Position numbers and translations under genes: made by a program. A stretch of DNA of 56,732 bases from positions 1 to 56,732 of the forward strand of contig JAQXCD010000012.1 of the NCBI GenBank assembly GCA_029252045.1, in the 5' to 3' direction. The notes under the pieces are model-generated. The model was not told where the DNA came from. It did not search any database and saw only the letters and a list, made by a program, of their open reading frames with translations. Below are positions 7,850-15,922 of this stretch, in pieces; position 1 is the first letter of the stretch; each line of letters opens with the position of its first letter. This DNA is from Sulfitobacter sp. (lineage in GTDB: Bacteria > Pseudomonadota > Alphaproteobacteria > Rhodobacterales > Rhodobacteraceae).

Positions 7850-8950
7850 TTGGCCGATACAAAAAACACCGACGCCTTTGTCGAGTTTGAGCGCGTGCAA
7901 AAAAGCTACGACGGCGAGAATCTCGTCGTCAAAGACCTCAATCTCAGCCTGCCCAAGGGCGAATTCCTGACAATGCTTGGACCCTCGGGTTCAGGCAAGA
8001 CAACTTGCCTGATGATGCTGGCAGGTTTCGAGACAGCAACCTACGGCGATATCCGACTTGACGGGGTTTCCATCAACAATATCCCGCCCCACAAACGCGG
8101 AATTGGCATGGTTTTTCAAAACTATGCTCTATTTCCCCATATGACAGTGGCCGAGAACCTCTCTTTCCCGTTGGAAGTCCGCAAGATGGGCAAATCCGAG
8201 CGTGAGGAAAAAGTGAAGCGCGCGCTGGGCATGGTCCAGATGGGCGATTTTGGCGGTCGGCGTCCGGCACAATTGTCTGGCGGACAACAGCAGCGTATCG
8301 CCCTTGCGCGTGCGCTGGTGTTTGAACCCGAGCTGGTTTTGATGGACGAACCGCTGGGTGCATTGGACAAGCAGCTGCGTGAAACGCTGCAGTTCGAGAT
8401 CACAAAGCTGGCGCATGATCTGGGAATCACCGTGGTCTATGTGACACACGACCAAACCGAAGCGCTGACCATGTCGGACCGCGTTGCCGTGTTCGACGAT
8501 GGCCGCATCCAGCAGCTGGCCCCGCCAGACCAACTGTATGAAGCGCCCGAAAACAGCTTTGTTGCGCAGTTTATCGGTGAGAATAATACGCTCGAAGGTA
8601 TGGTCAAAGAGATCAAAGGTGGCGTCGCGCTGGTCCAGTTGGACAGCGGCGAGATCATCGAGGCAAAGCCGATCAACGTTAGCAAAGCAGGCGAGCGTAC
8701 GCGTGTCTCCATCCGCCCCGAGCGCGTGGAATACAACAAAGAGCGGATGCGCGATGGTGCGTTTACGCTGAAGGCCGAAGTGCTGGAGTTCATCTATATG
8801 GGTGACATTTTCCGCACCCGTCTGCGCGTCGCTGGTACAGATGACTTTATCATCAAAACACGCAACGCCCCGGATCAGACCCGCCTGACCCCCGGCACCC
8901 AGATCGAAATCGGCTGGTTGCCCGAAGATTGCCGCGCGCTGGACGCCTAA
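7850..8950 (+). CDS. ABC transporter ATP-binding protein, PotA-like
   Basis: This 366-residue ATPase shows Walker A GPSGSGKTT, Q-loop FQNYALFPHMTV, signature LSGGQQQRIALARALV, Walker B VLMDEPLGALD, switch histidine VTHDQTEALTMSD and a C-terminal TOBE_2-type domain. The start is TTG at 7850, with GGGGAG about ten nt upstream; no ATG fits the conserved N-terminus. It opens a four-gene operon (ATPase, binding protein, two permeases). It belongs to the polyamine/opine branch of ABC importers and differs from PotG, so this is a separate system and not a duplicate. Confidence 0.9.
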   Translation: MADTKNTDAFVEFERVQKSYDGENLVVKDLNLSLPKGEFLTMLGPSGSGKTTCLMMLAGFETATYGDIRLDGVSINNIPPHKRGIGMVFQNYALFPHMTVAENLSFPLEVRKMGKSEREEKVKRALGMVQMGDFGGRRPAQLSGGQQQRIALARALVFEPELVLMDEPLGALDKQLRETLQFEITKLAHDLGITVVYVTHDQTEALTMSDRVAVFDDGRIQQLAPPDQLYEAPENSFVAQFIGENNTLEGMVKEIKGGVALVQLDSGEIIEAKPINVSKAGERTRVSIRPERVEYNKERMRDGAFTLKAEVLEFIYMGDIFRTRLRVAGTDDFIIKTRNAPDQTRLTPGTQIEIGWLPEDCRALDA

Positions 8951-9069
8951 CGTCCCGCCTCGCGTGTCAAATCACGGCGCATGCGTGTGCCGTGATCCAT
9001 AAGAGGTAGCAGCCAAACCCGTTGCTGCTGCCTTGGAATACCCAAACGGGAAAAAACTGGGAGATACGA

Positions 9070-10176
9070 ATGAACCTCACAAAAACACTGATGACATCCA
9101 CCGCGCTGACGCTTGCGGCCGGCATGTCCTTCGCCGATGGTCACATGGCCAACGAACTGACGATCATTAGCTGGGGCGGCGCCTATTCCAACAGCCAGCA
9201 AAAAGCCTATCACGCCCCCTACTCCGCCGAGACAGGCGTGAAGATTATCAACGATGAATCCTCTGCCGAGGCCGTTTCCAAGCTGCGCGCGATGAACGAA
9301 GCGGGCAACGTGACATGGGATCTGGTCGACGTCGAAGCAGCTGACGCGATTCGCCTGTGCGACGAAGGCCTTGCCATCGAAATCGATGCGGACGAAATGC
9401 TGGCTGCAGGCGCCGATGGCTCCTCCGCGTCTGACGATTTCGGCGACTCGCTGATCTCTGACTGCTTTATCCCGCAGATCGTGTTCTCGACCACAGTCGG
9501 TTACCGCACAGACATGGTCGGCGACACGCCTCCGACATCCATCTGCGCGATCTTCGACACAGATGCCTATCCGGGCAAGCGCGCGCTGAACAAGCGCCCG
9601 ATCGGCAACGTCGAGTGGGCGCTGCTGTGTGACGGCGTAGCCAAAGACGAGATCTATGACGTTCTGGCAACACCAGAAGGCCAAGAGCGCGCTCTGGCGA
9701 AGCTCGACACGATCAAGAGCGATGTTATCTGGTGGTCCGCTGGCGCCGACACGCCCCAGCTGCTGGCTGATGGCGAAATCGTTATGGGTTCCACCTACAA
9801 TGGCCGCTTGTTCTCTCTGATTGCAGAGCAGAACCAGCCGGTTGGCATGCTCTGGGACGCGCAGATGCTGGATTTTGACGGCTGGATCATTCCAAAAGGT
9901 CTGCCAGAAGATCGTCTGGCCCGCGTTATGGATTACGTCAAGTTTGCGACAGACACACAGCGTCTGGCAGATCAGGCAGCCTACATCTCCTACGGTCCTG
10001 CCCGTGCATCTTCCGCACCGCTGGTCGGCAAGCACGCCGAGTTGGGTATCGACATGGCGCCACACATGCCAACAGACCCAGCGAACGCACAAAACGTATT
10101 TGTGACAAACTACGAATTCTGGGCTGACTACCGCGACGATATGGACGCGAAGTTCCAAGCCTGGTTGGTAAAATAA
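9070..10176 (+). CDS. Periplasmic solute-binding protein, PotD-like (polyamine/opine family)
   Basis: This 368-residue exported protein has a signal peptide (MNLTKTLMTSTALTLAAG, cut near FADG). The mature part opens ELTIISWGGAYSNSQQKAY, typical of the type 2 binding proteins grouped with spermidine/putrescine receptors. The ATG at 9070 has GGGAG just ahead. It is only distantly similar to PotF of this window and lacks the PotF WSDYID opening, so it probably binds a different ligand (spermidine, an opine or GABA are options). A hairpin follows the gene. Confidence 0.86.
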   Translation: MNLTKTLMTSTALTLAAGMSFADGHMANELTIISWGGAYSNSQQKAYHAPYSAETGVKIINDESSAEAVSKLRAMNEAGNVTWDLVDVEAADAIRLCDEGLAIEIDADEMLAAGADGSSASDDFGDSLISDCFIPQIVFSTTVGYRTDMVGDTPPTSICAIFDTDAYPGKRALNKRPIGNVEWALLCDGVAKDEIYDVLATPEGQERALAKLDTIKSDVIWWSAGADTPQLLADGEIVMGSTYNGRLFSLIAEQNQPVGMLWDAQMLDFDGWIIPKGLPEDRLARVMDYVKFATDTQRLADQAAYISYGPARASSAPLVGKHAELGIDMAPHMPTDPANAQNVFVTNYEFWADYRDDMDAKFQAWLVK

Positions 10177-10192
10177 GCTAACTTTAGCTTAA

Positions 10193-10217
10193 GGAGAGGG
10201 CCCCCGTGGCCCTCTCC
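10193..10217 (+). other. GC-rich intercistronic hairpin after the binding-protein gene
   Basis: Perfect 10-bp arms, GGAGAGGGCC at 10193-10202 and GGCCCTCTCC at 10208-10217, enclose a 5-nt loop, placed 16 nt past the stop codon. It mirrors the hairpin behind potF. It buries a GTG at 10206, which argues against that codon as the start of the next gene. An mRNA-stabilising or attenuating role is inferred. Confidence 0.7.
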
Positions 10218-10271
10218 GCACTTAATTCCGACAGTAATTTCACGAATTTCGACCAAGCCGATGGGGAAACC

Positions 10272-11954
10272 ATGAGCGACGCACAAACAGCCCAAACAGC
10301 ATCATCCGCAGCCGCCGCGCGGATCGCAGATGCGGCGCATACAGGCCCCATGCTGGCCGCAGATGGCACACCTCTCAAAAAGTCGCTTAACCGCGCGCTA
10401 AGGGTGCAAAAAATGCGCGCTTTGGCGTTGATCGCACCGCTGCTTATTTTTGTGTTGGTCACCTTTATTGCGCCCATCGCCGATATGCTGTTCCGCTCTG
10501 TCGAGAACGACATCGTCTCCGAAACATTGCCTCGCACCACCACAATGCTTTCCGGGTGGGGCGAAAAAGGCACCGATATACCAGGTGAGCCTGTTTTTGA
10601 GGCCCTATATCAAGACATGTTCGTGGCGCAGGAAGCCAAGCTGCACACCCGCCTTGGCTCGCGCCTGAACTATGAACTGACTGGTGCGTCCTCGCTCTTC
10701 CGTAAATCCGGCCGCAAGGTTCAGGATATGGGTGAAGTCTATCAGGACCAGTTCGAAGATCTTGATGGCTTCTGGAAGAAGGGCGAGAACTGGAACAGCT
10801 TCATGGCCAGCGATGCGTGGCTTGCAGCTATGGACGGCTGGAAGAAGGCAAACGGCCCGCAACCCCGATTCGAGTTGCGTGACGGGATTGCACAGACCCT
10901 GCCCGCCACCGCCGATATTTACGTTAAATATGCCGATTTCATTCAGAACGTCGACAAAGCCAATCTTTCCAAGAAAGACCCTTGGGCACTTGTTTACTCC
11001 TCTCTTTACAGAGATTTGTCCGGTGAAAACGGTCTCTCATCCTATACCGGTCCGGCCGCGGCTGAGCTGGCTGCTGCCGCCACTGCTGCAAGCACGTTCG
11101 AGACCGTGAACTATACCGACGCCTTCAAGAAGATCGACCGCGACTGGCACAAGCTGGACATCTGGCAGACCATAAAAGTCTACAGCCCTAAATTCACATC
11201 CGGCTACTTTCTGAACGCAATCGACATGCAGAAATCTGTAGATGGCGCCGAAATGCGTCCCGAAAACGAGCAGATCTATGGCCTCTTGTTCTGGCGCACT
11301 ATGGTTATGTCGCTGACAATCACCCTGTCGTGCATCCTGTTGGGCTATCCCGTTGCATGGATTTTGGCCAACCTGCCCGCACGGACTGCCAACCTTTTGC
11401 TAATCCTTGTTCTGTTGCCCTTCTGGACATCGCTTCTGGTGCGGACGTCGGCATGGAAAGTCATGTTGCAGCAACAAGGTGTGATCAACGACACGCTAGT
11501 CTGGCTGGGCATTGTAGCCACGGATGACCGTCTGGCACTGATCAACAACTCGACAGGTACAGTCATTGCGATGACACATATCCTGCTGCCGTTTATGATC
11601 CTGCCGATGTATTCCGTGATGCAGACAATCCAGCCGACGTATCTGCGGGCGGCCAAATCACTGGGTGCCACAAACTGGACCGCCTTCTGGCGGGTGTATT
11701 TCCCACAGTCCATGCCAGGCATTGGTGCGGGCAGTATCCTCGTGTTCATTCTGGCCATTGGTTACTACATCACACCTGCGATTGTGGGCGGTACCGAGGG
11801 TACTTTCATCTCGAACCGCATCGCCTATCACATCTCCAGCTCGCTAAATTGGGGCTTGGGTGCTGCTCTTGGTGCAATCTTGTTGGCTGCTGTTCTGCTG
11901 CTCTACTACGCCTACGACAAAATCGTCGGCATCGATAACGTGAAACTCGGATAA
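10272..11954 (+). CDS. ABC transporter permease, PotB-like, with a large periplasmic insert
   Basis: This 560-residue permease is about twice the usual PotB length. A first membrane helix (LALIAPLLIFVLVTFIAPIA, about residues 58-77) is followed by roughly 255 mostly hydrophilic residues. The normal permease core then begins with WRTMVMSLTITLSCILLGYP and contains the EAA loop (YLRAAKSLGATNWTAFWRVY). The insert is rich in Trp and Lys and should face the periplasm between helices 1 and 2. ATG at 10272 has GGGGAAACC upstream; an in-frame GTG at 10206 lies inside the hairpin loop and is less likely. It pairs with the following permease. Confidence 0.85.
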   Translation: MSDAQTAQTASSAAAARIADAAHTGPMLAADGTPLKKSLNRALRVQKMRALALIAPLLIFVLVTFIAPIADMLFRSVENDIVSETLPRTTTMLSGWGEKGTDIPGEPVFEALYQDMFVAQEAKLHTRLGSRLNYELTGASSLFRKSGRKVQDMGEVYQDQFEDLDGFWKKGENWNSFMASDAWLAAMDGWKKANGPQPRFELRDGIAQTLPATADIYVKYADFIQNVDKANLSKKDPWALVYSSLYRDLSGENGLSSYTGPAAAELAAAATAASTFETVNYTDAFKKIDRDWHKLDIWQTIKVYSPKFTSGYFLNAIDMQKSVDGAEMRPENEQIYGLLFWRTMVMSLTITLSCILLGYPVAWILANLPARTANLLLILVLLPFWTSLLVRTSAWKVMLQQQGVINDTLVWLGIVATDDRLALINNSTGTVIAMTHILLPFMILPMYSVMQTIQPTYLRAAKSLGATNWTAFWRVYFPQSMPGIGAGSILVFILAIGYYITPAIVGGTEGTFISNRIAYHISSSLNWGLGAALGAILLAAVLLLYYAYDKIVGIDNVKLG

Positions 11955-11965
11955 GGAGCGGACCC

Positions 11966-13144
11966 ATGGTTGCACTCACACCCATCTCGCGCACTGAACC
12001 GGCGTTTTATATTCCGGTCGTTGCCGCCTTCGGCGCCTTCTTTGGCATCTTCATCGGGACCGGTCAGGGGAGCCTGTTATTGGGCGTCCTTGGCGGTGCG
12101 ATCCTTACGGCCCTTGCTGCGTATGTGCTGGTGAAAATCATCAAGAACGAGCGGGCGGGCCGCTGGCTGCTTACCGCTCTTTTTGCGGTCGGCGGTTTTG
12201 CATTGGCATCAATCCCCGGCCTGTTGATCGGGACGTTTTTTGGTTGGTTCTTCGGCTTTTTAATCTTCTGGCTCTATGAGGGCCGCTACCGCGCGAAGAT
12301 CCCGCCATATCTGACACCGAGTCAGGTGTTCTGGCACTTTACCTTCCGCACCATCTGTGGCGCGATCTTTGTCTTCCTGATCACGCCTATTCTGGTCGTT
12401 ATGCCGCTCAGCTTCAACGCACAGGACTTCTTTACATTCACGCCTGAAATGCTCCGCTTTGATCCTGCGGGATACTCGCTCAAGCACTACCGGGACTTCT
12501 TTACCAATGACGCATGGCAGGATGCAATGAAGAACTCGCTGCAGATCGCTCCCGTAGCCACGCTGTTGTCTGTTACCTTCGGTACACTGGCCGCGATTGG
12601 CCTCAGCCAGCCTCACGTCCCGTTCCGCCGCGCAATCATGGCCATTCTGATTTCGCCGATGATTGTGCCGCTGATCATCTCTGCTGCGGGCATGTATTTC
12701 TTTTACAGCCGTATCGGTCTTCAGGGCACATATATCGGTGTTGTGCTTGCGCACGCCGCCCTTGGTATCCCGTTTGTCATCATCACTGTGACGGCAACAC
12801 TGGTGGGTTTTGACAACTCGCTCACACGGGCGGCTGCAAACATGGGGGCAAACCCTGTGACCACCTTCTTCCGTGTGCAGATGCCGCTGATCCTGCCGGG
12901 TGTAATTTCCGGCGGCTTGTTTGCCTTCATCACATCCTTCGACGAAGTGGTTGTGGTGCTGTTTGTAGGCTCGGCCGGTCAGAAAACGCTGCCATGGCAG
13001 ATGTTCATCGGCCTGCGTGAGCAGATCAGCCCGACCATCCTTGCCGTGGCCACCATCCTTGTTGGCATCTCGATCTGCTTGCTGACCGTGGTTGAAATGC
13101 TGCGCCGCCGCTCTGAGCGGATGCGCGGTATGTCACCGAGCTGA
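11966..13144 (+). CDS. ABC transporter permease, PotC-like, with extra N-terminal membrane segments
   Basis: The 392 residues begin with about three additional hydrophobic segments (residues 12-105, for example FFGIFIGTGQGSLLLGVLGG). The standard PotC core follows (TICGAIFVFLITPILVVMPL), with EAA loop LTRAAANMGANPVTTFFRVQ. AAGGAG lies nine nt before the ATG at 11966. It is the partner of the upstream long permease. Both are enlarged relative to PotBC, suggesting a distinct subfamily. Its last 12 nt overlap the end of the convergent transglycosylase gene. Confidence 0.87.
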   Translation: MVALTPISRTEPAFYIPVVAAFGAFFGIFIGTGQGSLLLGVLGGAILTALAAYVLVKIIKNERAGRWLLTALFAVGGFALASIPGLLIGTFFGWFFGFLIFWLYEGRYRAKIPPYLTPSQVFWHFTFRTICGAIFVFLITPILVVMPLSFNAQDFFTFTPEMLRFDPAGYSLKHYRDFFTNDAWQDAMKNSLQIAPVATLLSVTFGTLAAIGLSQPHVPFRRAIMAILISPMIVPLIISAAGMYFFYSRIGLQGTYIGVVLAHAALGIPFVIITVTATLVGFDNSLTRAAANMGANPVTTFFRVQMPLILPGVISGGLFAFITSFDEVVVVLFVGSAGQKTLPWQMFIGLREQISPTILAVATILVGISICLLTVVEMLRRRSERMRGMSPS

Positions 13145-14341
13145 ACGCAAACGTTCAAGAAAGCGGGGAGAGGCATAGCCGTCAGGCACCTCTCCCTGCG
13201 CTACCTGCCATCCCCGCACCGCATTCACAGTCAACGGCCCAATCTTAGCGTCGATTTTTTGCGTATCGAAACCCTGCGCAGTCAGCAGCTCTTGCAGCTC
13301 GATCCGCTCGGCATAGCTGAGCGCCCTATCCTGAAGCGGCCATTCCCCCTTTAGGGGTTCAGCCCCTCCGATACGGTCCGCCAGATGCCCTACCGCAATG
13401 ACATAGGCATCGGCCGTGTTATAGCTCTCCAGCACTTCGAAATTCTTGAACACCATAAAGGCGGCACCCTCAGCCCCCGCTGGCAGCAAAATTGACGCAG
13501 TGCCGTGATCCGGCACGCTGTTTCCTTGGGTGTCCCTGATGCCAAGCGTCGCCCACTCCGCAGGGTTTTTCAGCACTTCACGGTTTGCCAGCAAGTAATC
13601 AAACCCCTCCGGAATGCGCACCTCTATGCCCCACGGCTGGCCAGTGACCCAACCATTAGCCTTCAGATAGGCCGCAGAAGATGCCAATGCATCTTGCGGA
13701 TCGTCACCCCAGATGTTCCGCTTGCCATCGCCGTTCCAGTCAACGGCGTGGTCGATGAAAGATCCCGGCATAAACTGGGTGTGACCCATGGCACCTGCCC
13801 AGCTGCCTTTGAGACTTTGCAGCGATGTATCGCCGCTTTGGACAATCCGCAGGGCTGCAATCACCTGATCTTCAAAGAATTCGGCACGCCGGGCGTCATA
13901 GGCCAGCGATGCCATCGACGTCAGGACCGGATCACTGCCGCGGAAGGTGCCATAGGCGCTCTCCAAGCCCCAAATCGCTGTAAGTATGGCGGCTGGTACG
14001 CCATAGCGCGCCTCAATCGCTTCCAGCGCCTTACGCTCGCGTTTCTGGGCAGTCTGACCGTTGCTGATCCGTTGGTCGGACACCGCAGTGCCAAGGTAAT
14101 CCCAGATGGTTTTGGTGAACTCTGATTGGTTCCGGTCCCGCTCCACCACTTTGGGCGCATAGCTGACATCTGCCATTGCCCTATCAAAAATCTCCGCGCT
14201 GATCCCTGCTTCCAACGCCTTGGGCCGGAATGTGTTGATCCAATCGCGCAGGCCAGCTTCGCTGCGAGGGGCCTCTGTCGGGGTTTGCGCAGCTACAGGC
14301 AGTGCAGTGATCAGAGAGAAAGCAATTAGAATGCCGCGCAT
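13133..14341 (-). CDS. Lytic murein transglycosylase, MltB-type with C-terminal peptidoglycan-binding domain
   Basis: This 402-residue exported enzyme has a signal peptide (MRGILIAFSLITALPVAAQ). The SLT/MltB catalytic domain contains the catalytic Glu in IWGLESAYGTFRGSDPV and the GAMGHTQFMPGSF motif. A C-terminal PG_binding_1 domain follows (LLTAQGFDTQKIDAKIGPLT). It cleaves the MurNAc-GlcNAc bond to 1,6-anhydro products. ATG at 14341 has AAGGGG upstream. It lies 64 nt behind the WYL regulator gene on the same strand; that gap holds a lone DnaA-box-like TTATCCACA at 14376-14384. Confidence 0.9.
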   Translation of the reverse strand: MRGILIAFSLITALPVAAQTPTEAPRSEAGLRDWINTFRPKALEAGISAEIFDRAMADVSYAPKVVERDRNQSEFTKTIWDYLGTAVSDQRISNGQTAQKRERKALEAIEARYGVPAAILTAIWGLESAYGTFRGSDPVLTSMASLAYDARRAEFFEDQVIAALRIVQSGDTSLQSLKGSWAGAMGHTQFMPGSFIDHAVDWNGDGKRNIWGDDPQDALASSAAYLKANGWVTGQPWGIEVRIPEGFDYLLANREVLKNPAEWATLGIRDTQGNSVPDHGTASILLPAGAEGAAFMVFKNFEVLESYNTADAYVIAVGHLADRIGGAEPLKGEWPLQDRALSYAERIELQELLTAQGFDTQKIDAKIGPLTVNAVRGWQVAQGEVPDGYASPRFLERLRSAR

Positions 14342-14405
14342 AGCTGGCCCCTTTTTGATAGATATTGCTTCCAGATTATCCACAATAAGGCTCGGCGGAA
14401 AGCGT

Positions 14406-15125
14406 TCAGCGTTCCGTTTGGCGGTCTTTGGCCCACGCGAGTGATTCAGCGCGCAAACGCTCTAGAAAATCAGGCAACATCGGCACACGGCGTGGCCTGA
14501 AATGCGCGCCAGTCAACGTAAGGGCGCGCATACGGTCCAACCGGAAGGCGCGGAAATCCTGCCACAGGTGGCACCACGCCATCAGCATATGTGCATTTTG
14601 CATGAACACAATGCTCAACGGATCGGCTTGCCGCTGTGTCTCGGCGCCTTGGGCATCGGCGTATTGAAACTCGATCTTTGCCTCGTCCCATGTCGCCGCG
14701 CGCAAGGCTTTCACATCAATGCTCGGTTCTAGCGGGCGCGTGAACCGACGCGCGTCCAGCACTGCATGTTGCAGCCGGTGCGTTTGTCGTGCTGGCAGCC
14801 GCGCCTTGAGCTTGGCCAATGCCGCCTGTGCAGCCTTGGCAAGCGCGGGATCGCCAATAACAGTGACCTCACGCAGGCCCAGCACCAACGCCTCCAGCTC
14901 GTCATCTGTAAATCCCAAAGGCGGCAAGGCTGCGTCTTCGATCAACGTATATCCAAAGCCCGCTTCGCCATCGATCACAGCGCCCAGGCCGCGCAGCGCA
15001 TCAATGTCCCGGTAGATCGTCCTCAGCGACACTTCTATTTCATCCACCAAAGCCTGCGCCGTGACGGGCGCAGGAAGGCGCCGGAGAGTTTGCATTAACT
15101 GGAATAATCGGTGTGTGCGGTTCAT
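14406..15125 (-). CDS. WYL-domain transcriptional regulator (YafY/DeoR-like HTH)
   Basis: This 239-residue regulator has an N-terminal winged helix (MNRTHRLFQLMQTLRR through VSLRTIYRDIDALRGLGAVI) and a C-terminal WYL-type ligand-binding region (QADPLSIVFMQNAHMLMAWC, RAFRLDRMRALTLT). ATG at 15125 has AAGGGGG upstream. It is divergent from a GST gene 101 nt away, a common arrangement in which the regulator controls its neighbour. Ligand unknown. Confidence 0.87.
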   Translation of the reverse strand: MNRTHRLFQLMQTLRRLPAPVTAQALVDEIEVSLRTIYRDIDALRGLGAVIDGEAGFGYTLIEDAALPPLGFTDDELEALVLGLREVTVIGDPALAKAAQAALAKLKARLPARQTHRLQHAVLDARRFTRPLEPSIDVKALRAATWDEAKIEFQYADAQGAETQRQADPLSIVFMQNAHMLMAWCHLWQDFRAFRLDRMRALTLTGAHFRPRRVPMLPDFLERLRAESLAWAKDRQTER

Positions 15126-15226
15126 AAATGCCCCCTTCGGATGAAGCATACCCTTTCATGCCCTACTGCCACTTTCTGTCAGGATATGCTGCTATACAAG
15201 CCACACATCATTCAGCAGGAAACAAC

Positions 15227-15922
15227 ATGATCACTCTCTACACATTCGCCGCCGGTTTCGGCCAGTTCAGCTATAGCCCGTTCTGCACAAAGGCGGCCTG
15301 GCTGCTGAATCTATCGAACGTGGAGTGGCAACGTACAGACCTCTCGGACCCGCGCAAAATGCCCCTTGGAAAGCTACCCGCAATTGGCATTCCCGACGGC
15401 ACAATCATTCCCGACAGCGACAACATCCGCGATTATCTCGAAAAGCAGGGTCACGATTTTGACGTTGGTGTCAGCGCGCGGGACAAGGCCGCATCACGCG
15501 CCTTTATCCGAATGGCCGAAGAGCACATCTACTTTCATCAGGTACAGGACCGCTGGGGCGACGATGCAAACTGGGCTGTGATCAAGCAGGAGTATTTCGG
15601 GTTCCTCCCTTTCCTGATCCGTGGAATGGTCACGCGCGGCTTGCGCAAATCCCTGATGGGCATGCTGCATAAAATGGGTATTGGTCGCATGACAGTTGAG
15701 CAGCGTTTGGCCCGTATAGAGCCTGATTTGCAGGCCATCGCGACCCAGATCGGTGACCGTTCCTTTCTGTTTGGCGACACGCCCACGGCAGCAGATGCCA
15801 GCTTGGGCGCTATCCTTGGCGGCATCATCGCCGCCCCCGTTCCCACACCACTTTCGCGCCGTGTATCCCGGGATCCGGTTCTCAGCGCTTATGTCGCGCG
15901 TTGTGCCGCTGCGATGGACTAG
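15227..15922 (+). CDS. Glutathione S-transferase family protein
   Basis: These 231 residues have a thioredoxin-like N-terminal fold (SYSPFCTKAAWLLNL, then GKLPAIGIPDGTIIPDSDNI binding the gamma-glutamyl end) and an all-helical C-terminal domain. The substrate is unknown; it may act in detoxification. The start at 15227 is set by conserved MITLYTFAAG, with CAGGAAA upstream. It ends with a 4-nt convergent overlap with rnr. Confidence 0.82.
   Translation: MITLYTFAAGFGQFSYSPFCTKAAWLLNLSNVEWQRTDLSDPRKMPLGKLPAIGIPDGTIIPDSDNIRDYLEKQGHDFDVGVSARDKAASRAFIRMAEEHIYFHQVQDRWGDDANWAVIKQEYFGFLPFLIRGMVTRGLRKSLMGMLHKMGIGRMTVEQRLARIEPDLQAIATQIGDRSFLFGDTPTAADASLGAILGGIIAAPVPTPLSRRVSRDPVLSAYVARCAAAMD

Noticed and set aside
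8947..10158. 403-residue open frame antisense to the second binding-protein gene
   Set aside because: It is a shadow caused by the codon bias of the real gene; Cys/Val/Arg-rich with no known domain.
10206..10271. GTG at 10206 as start of the long permease
   Set aside because: It falls in the loop of a strong hairpin; ATG 10272 has its own purine-rich ribosome site.
14376..14384. Single perfect DnaA-box-like TTATCCACA
   Set aside because: One box alone, far from dnaA and without an AT-rich unwinding region, does not make an origin.
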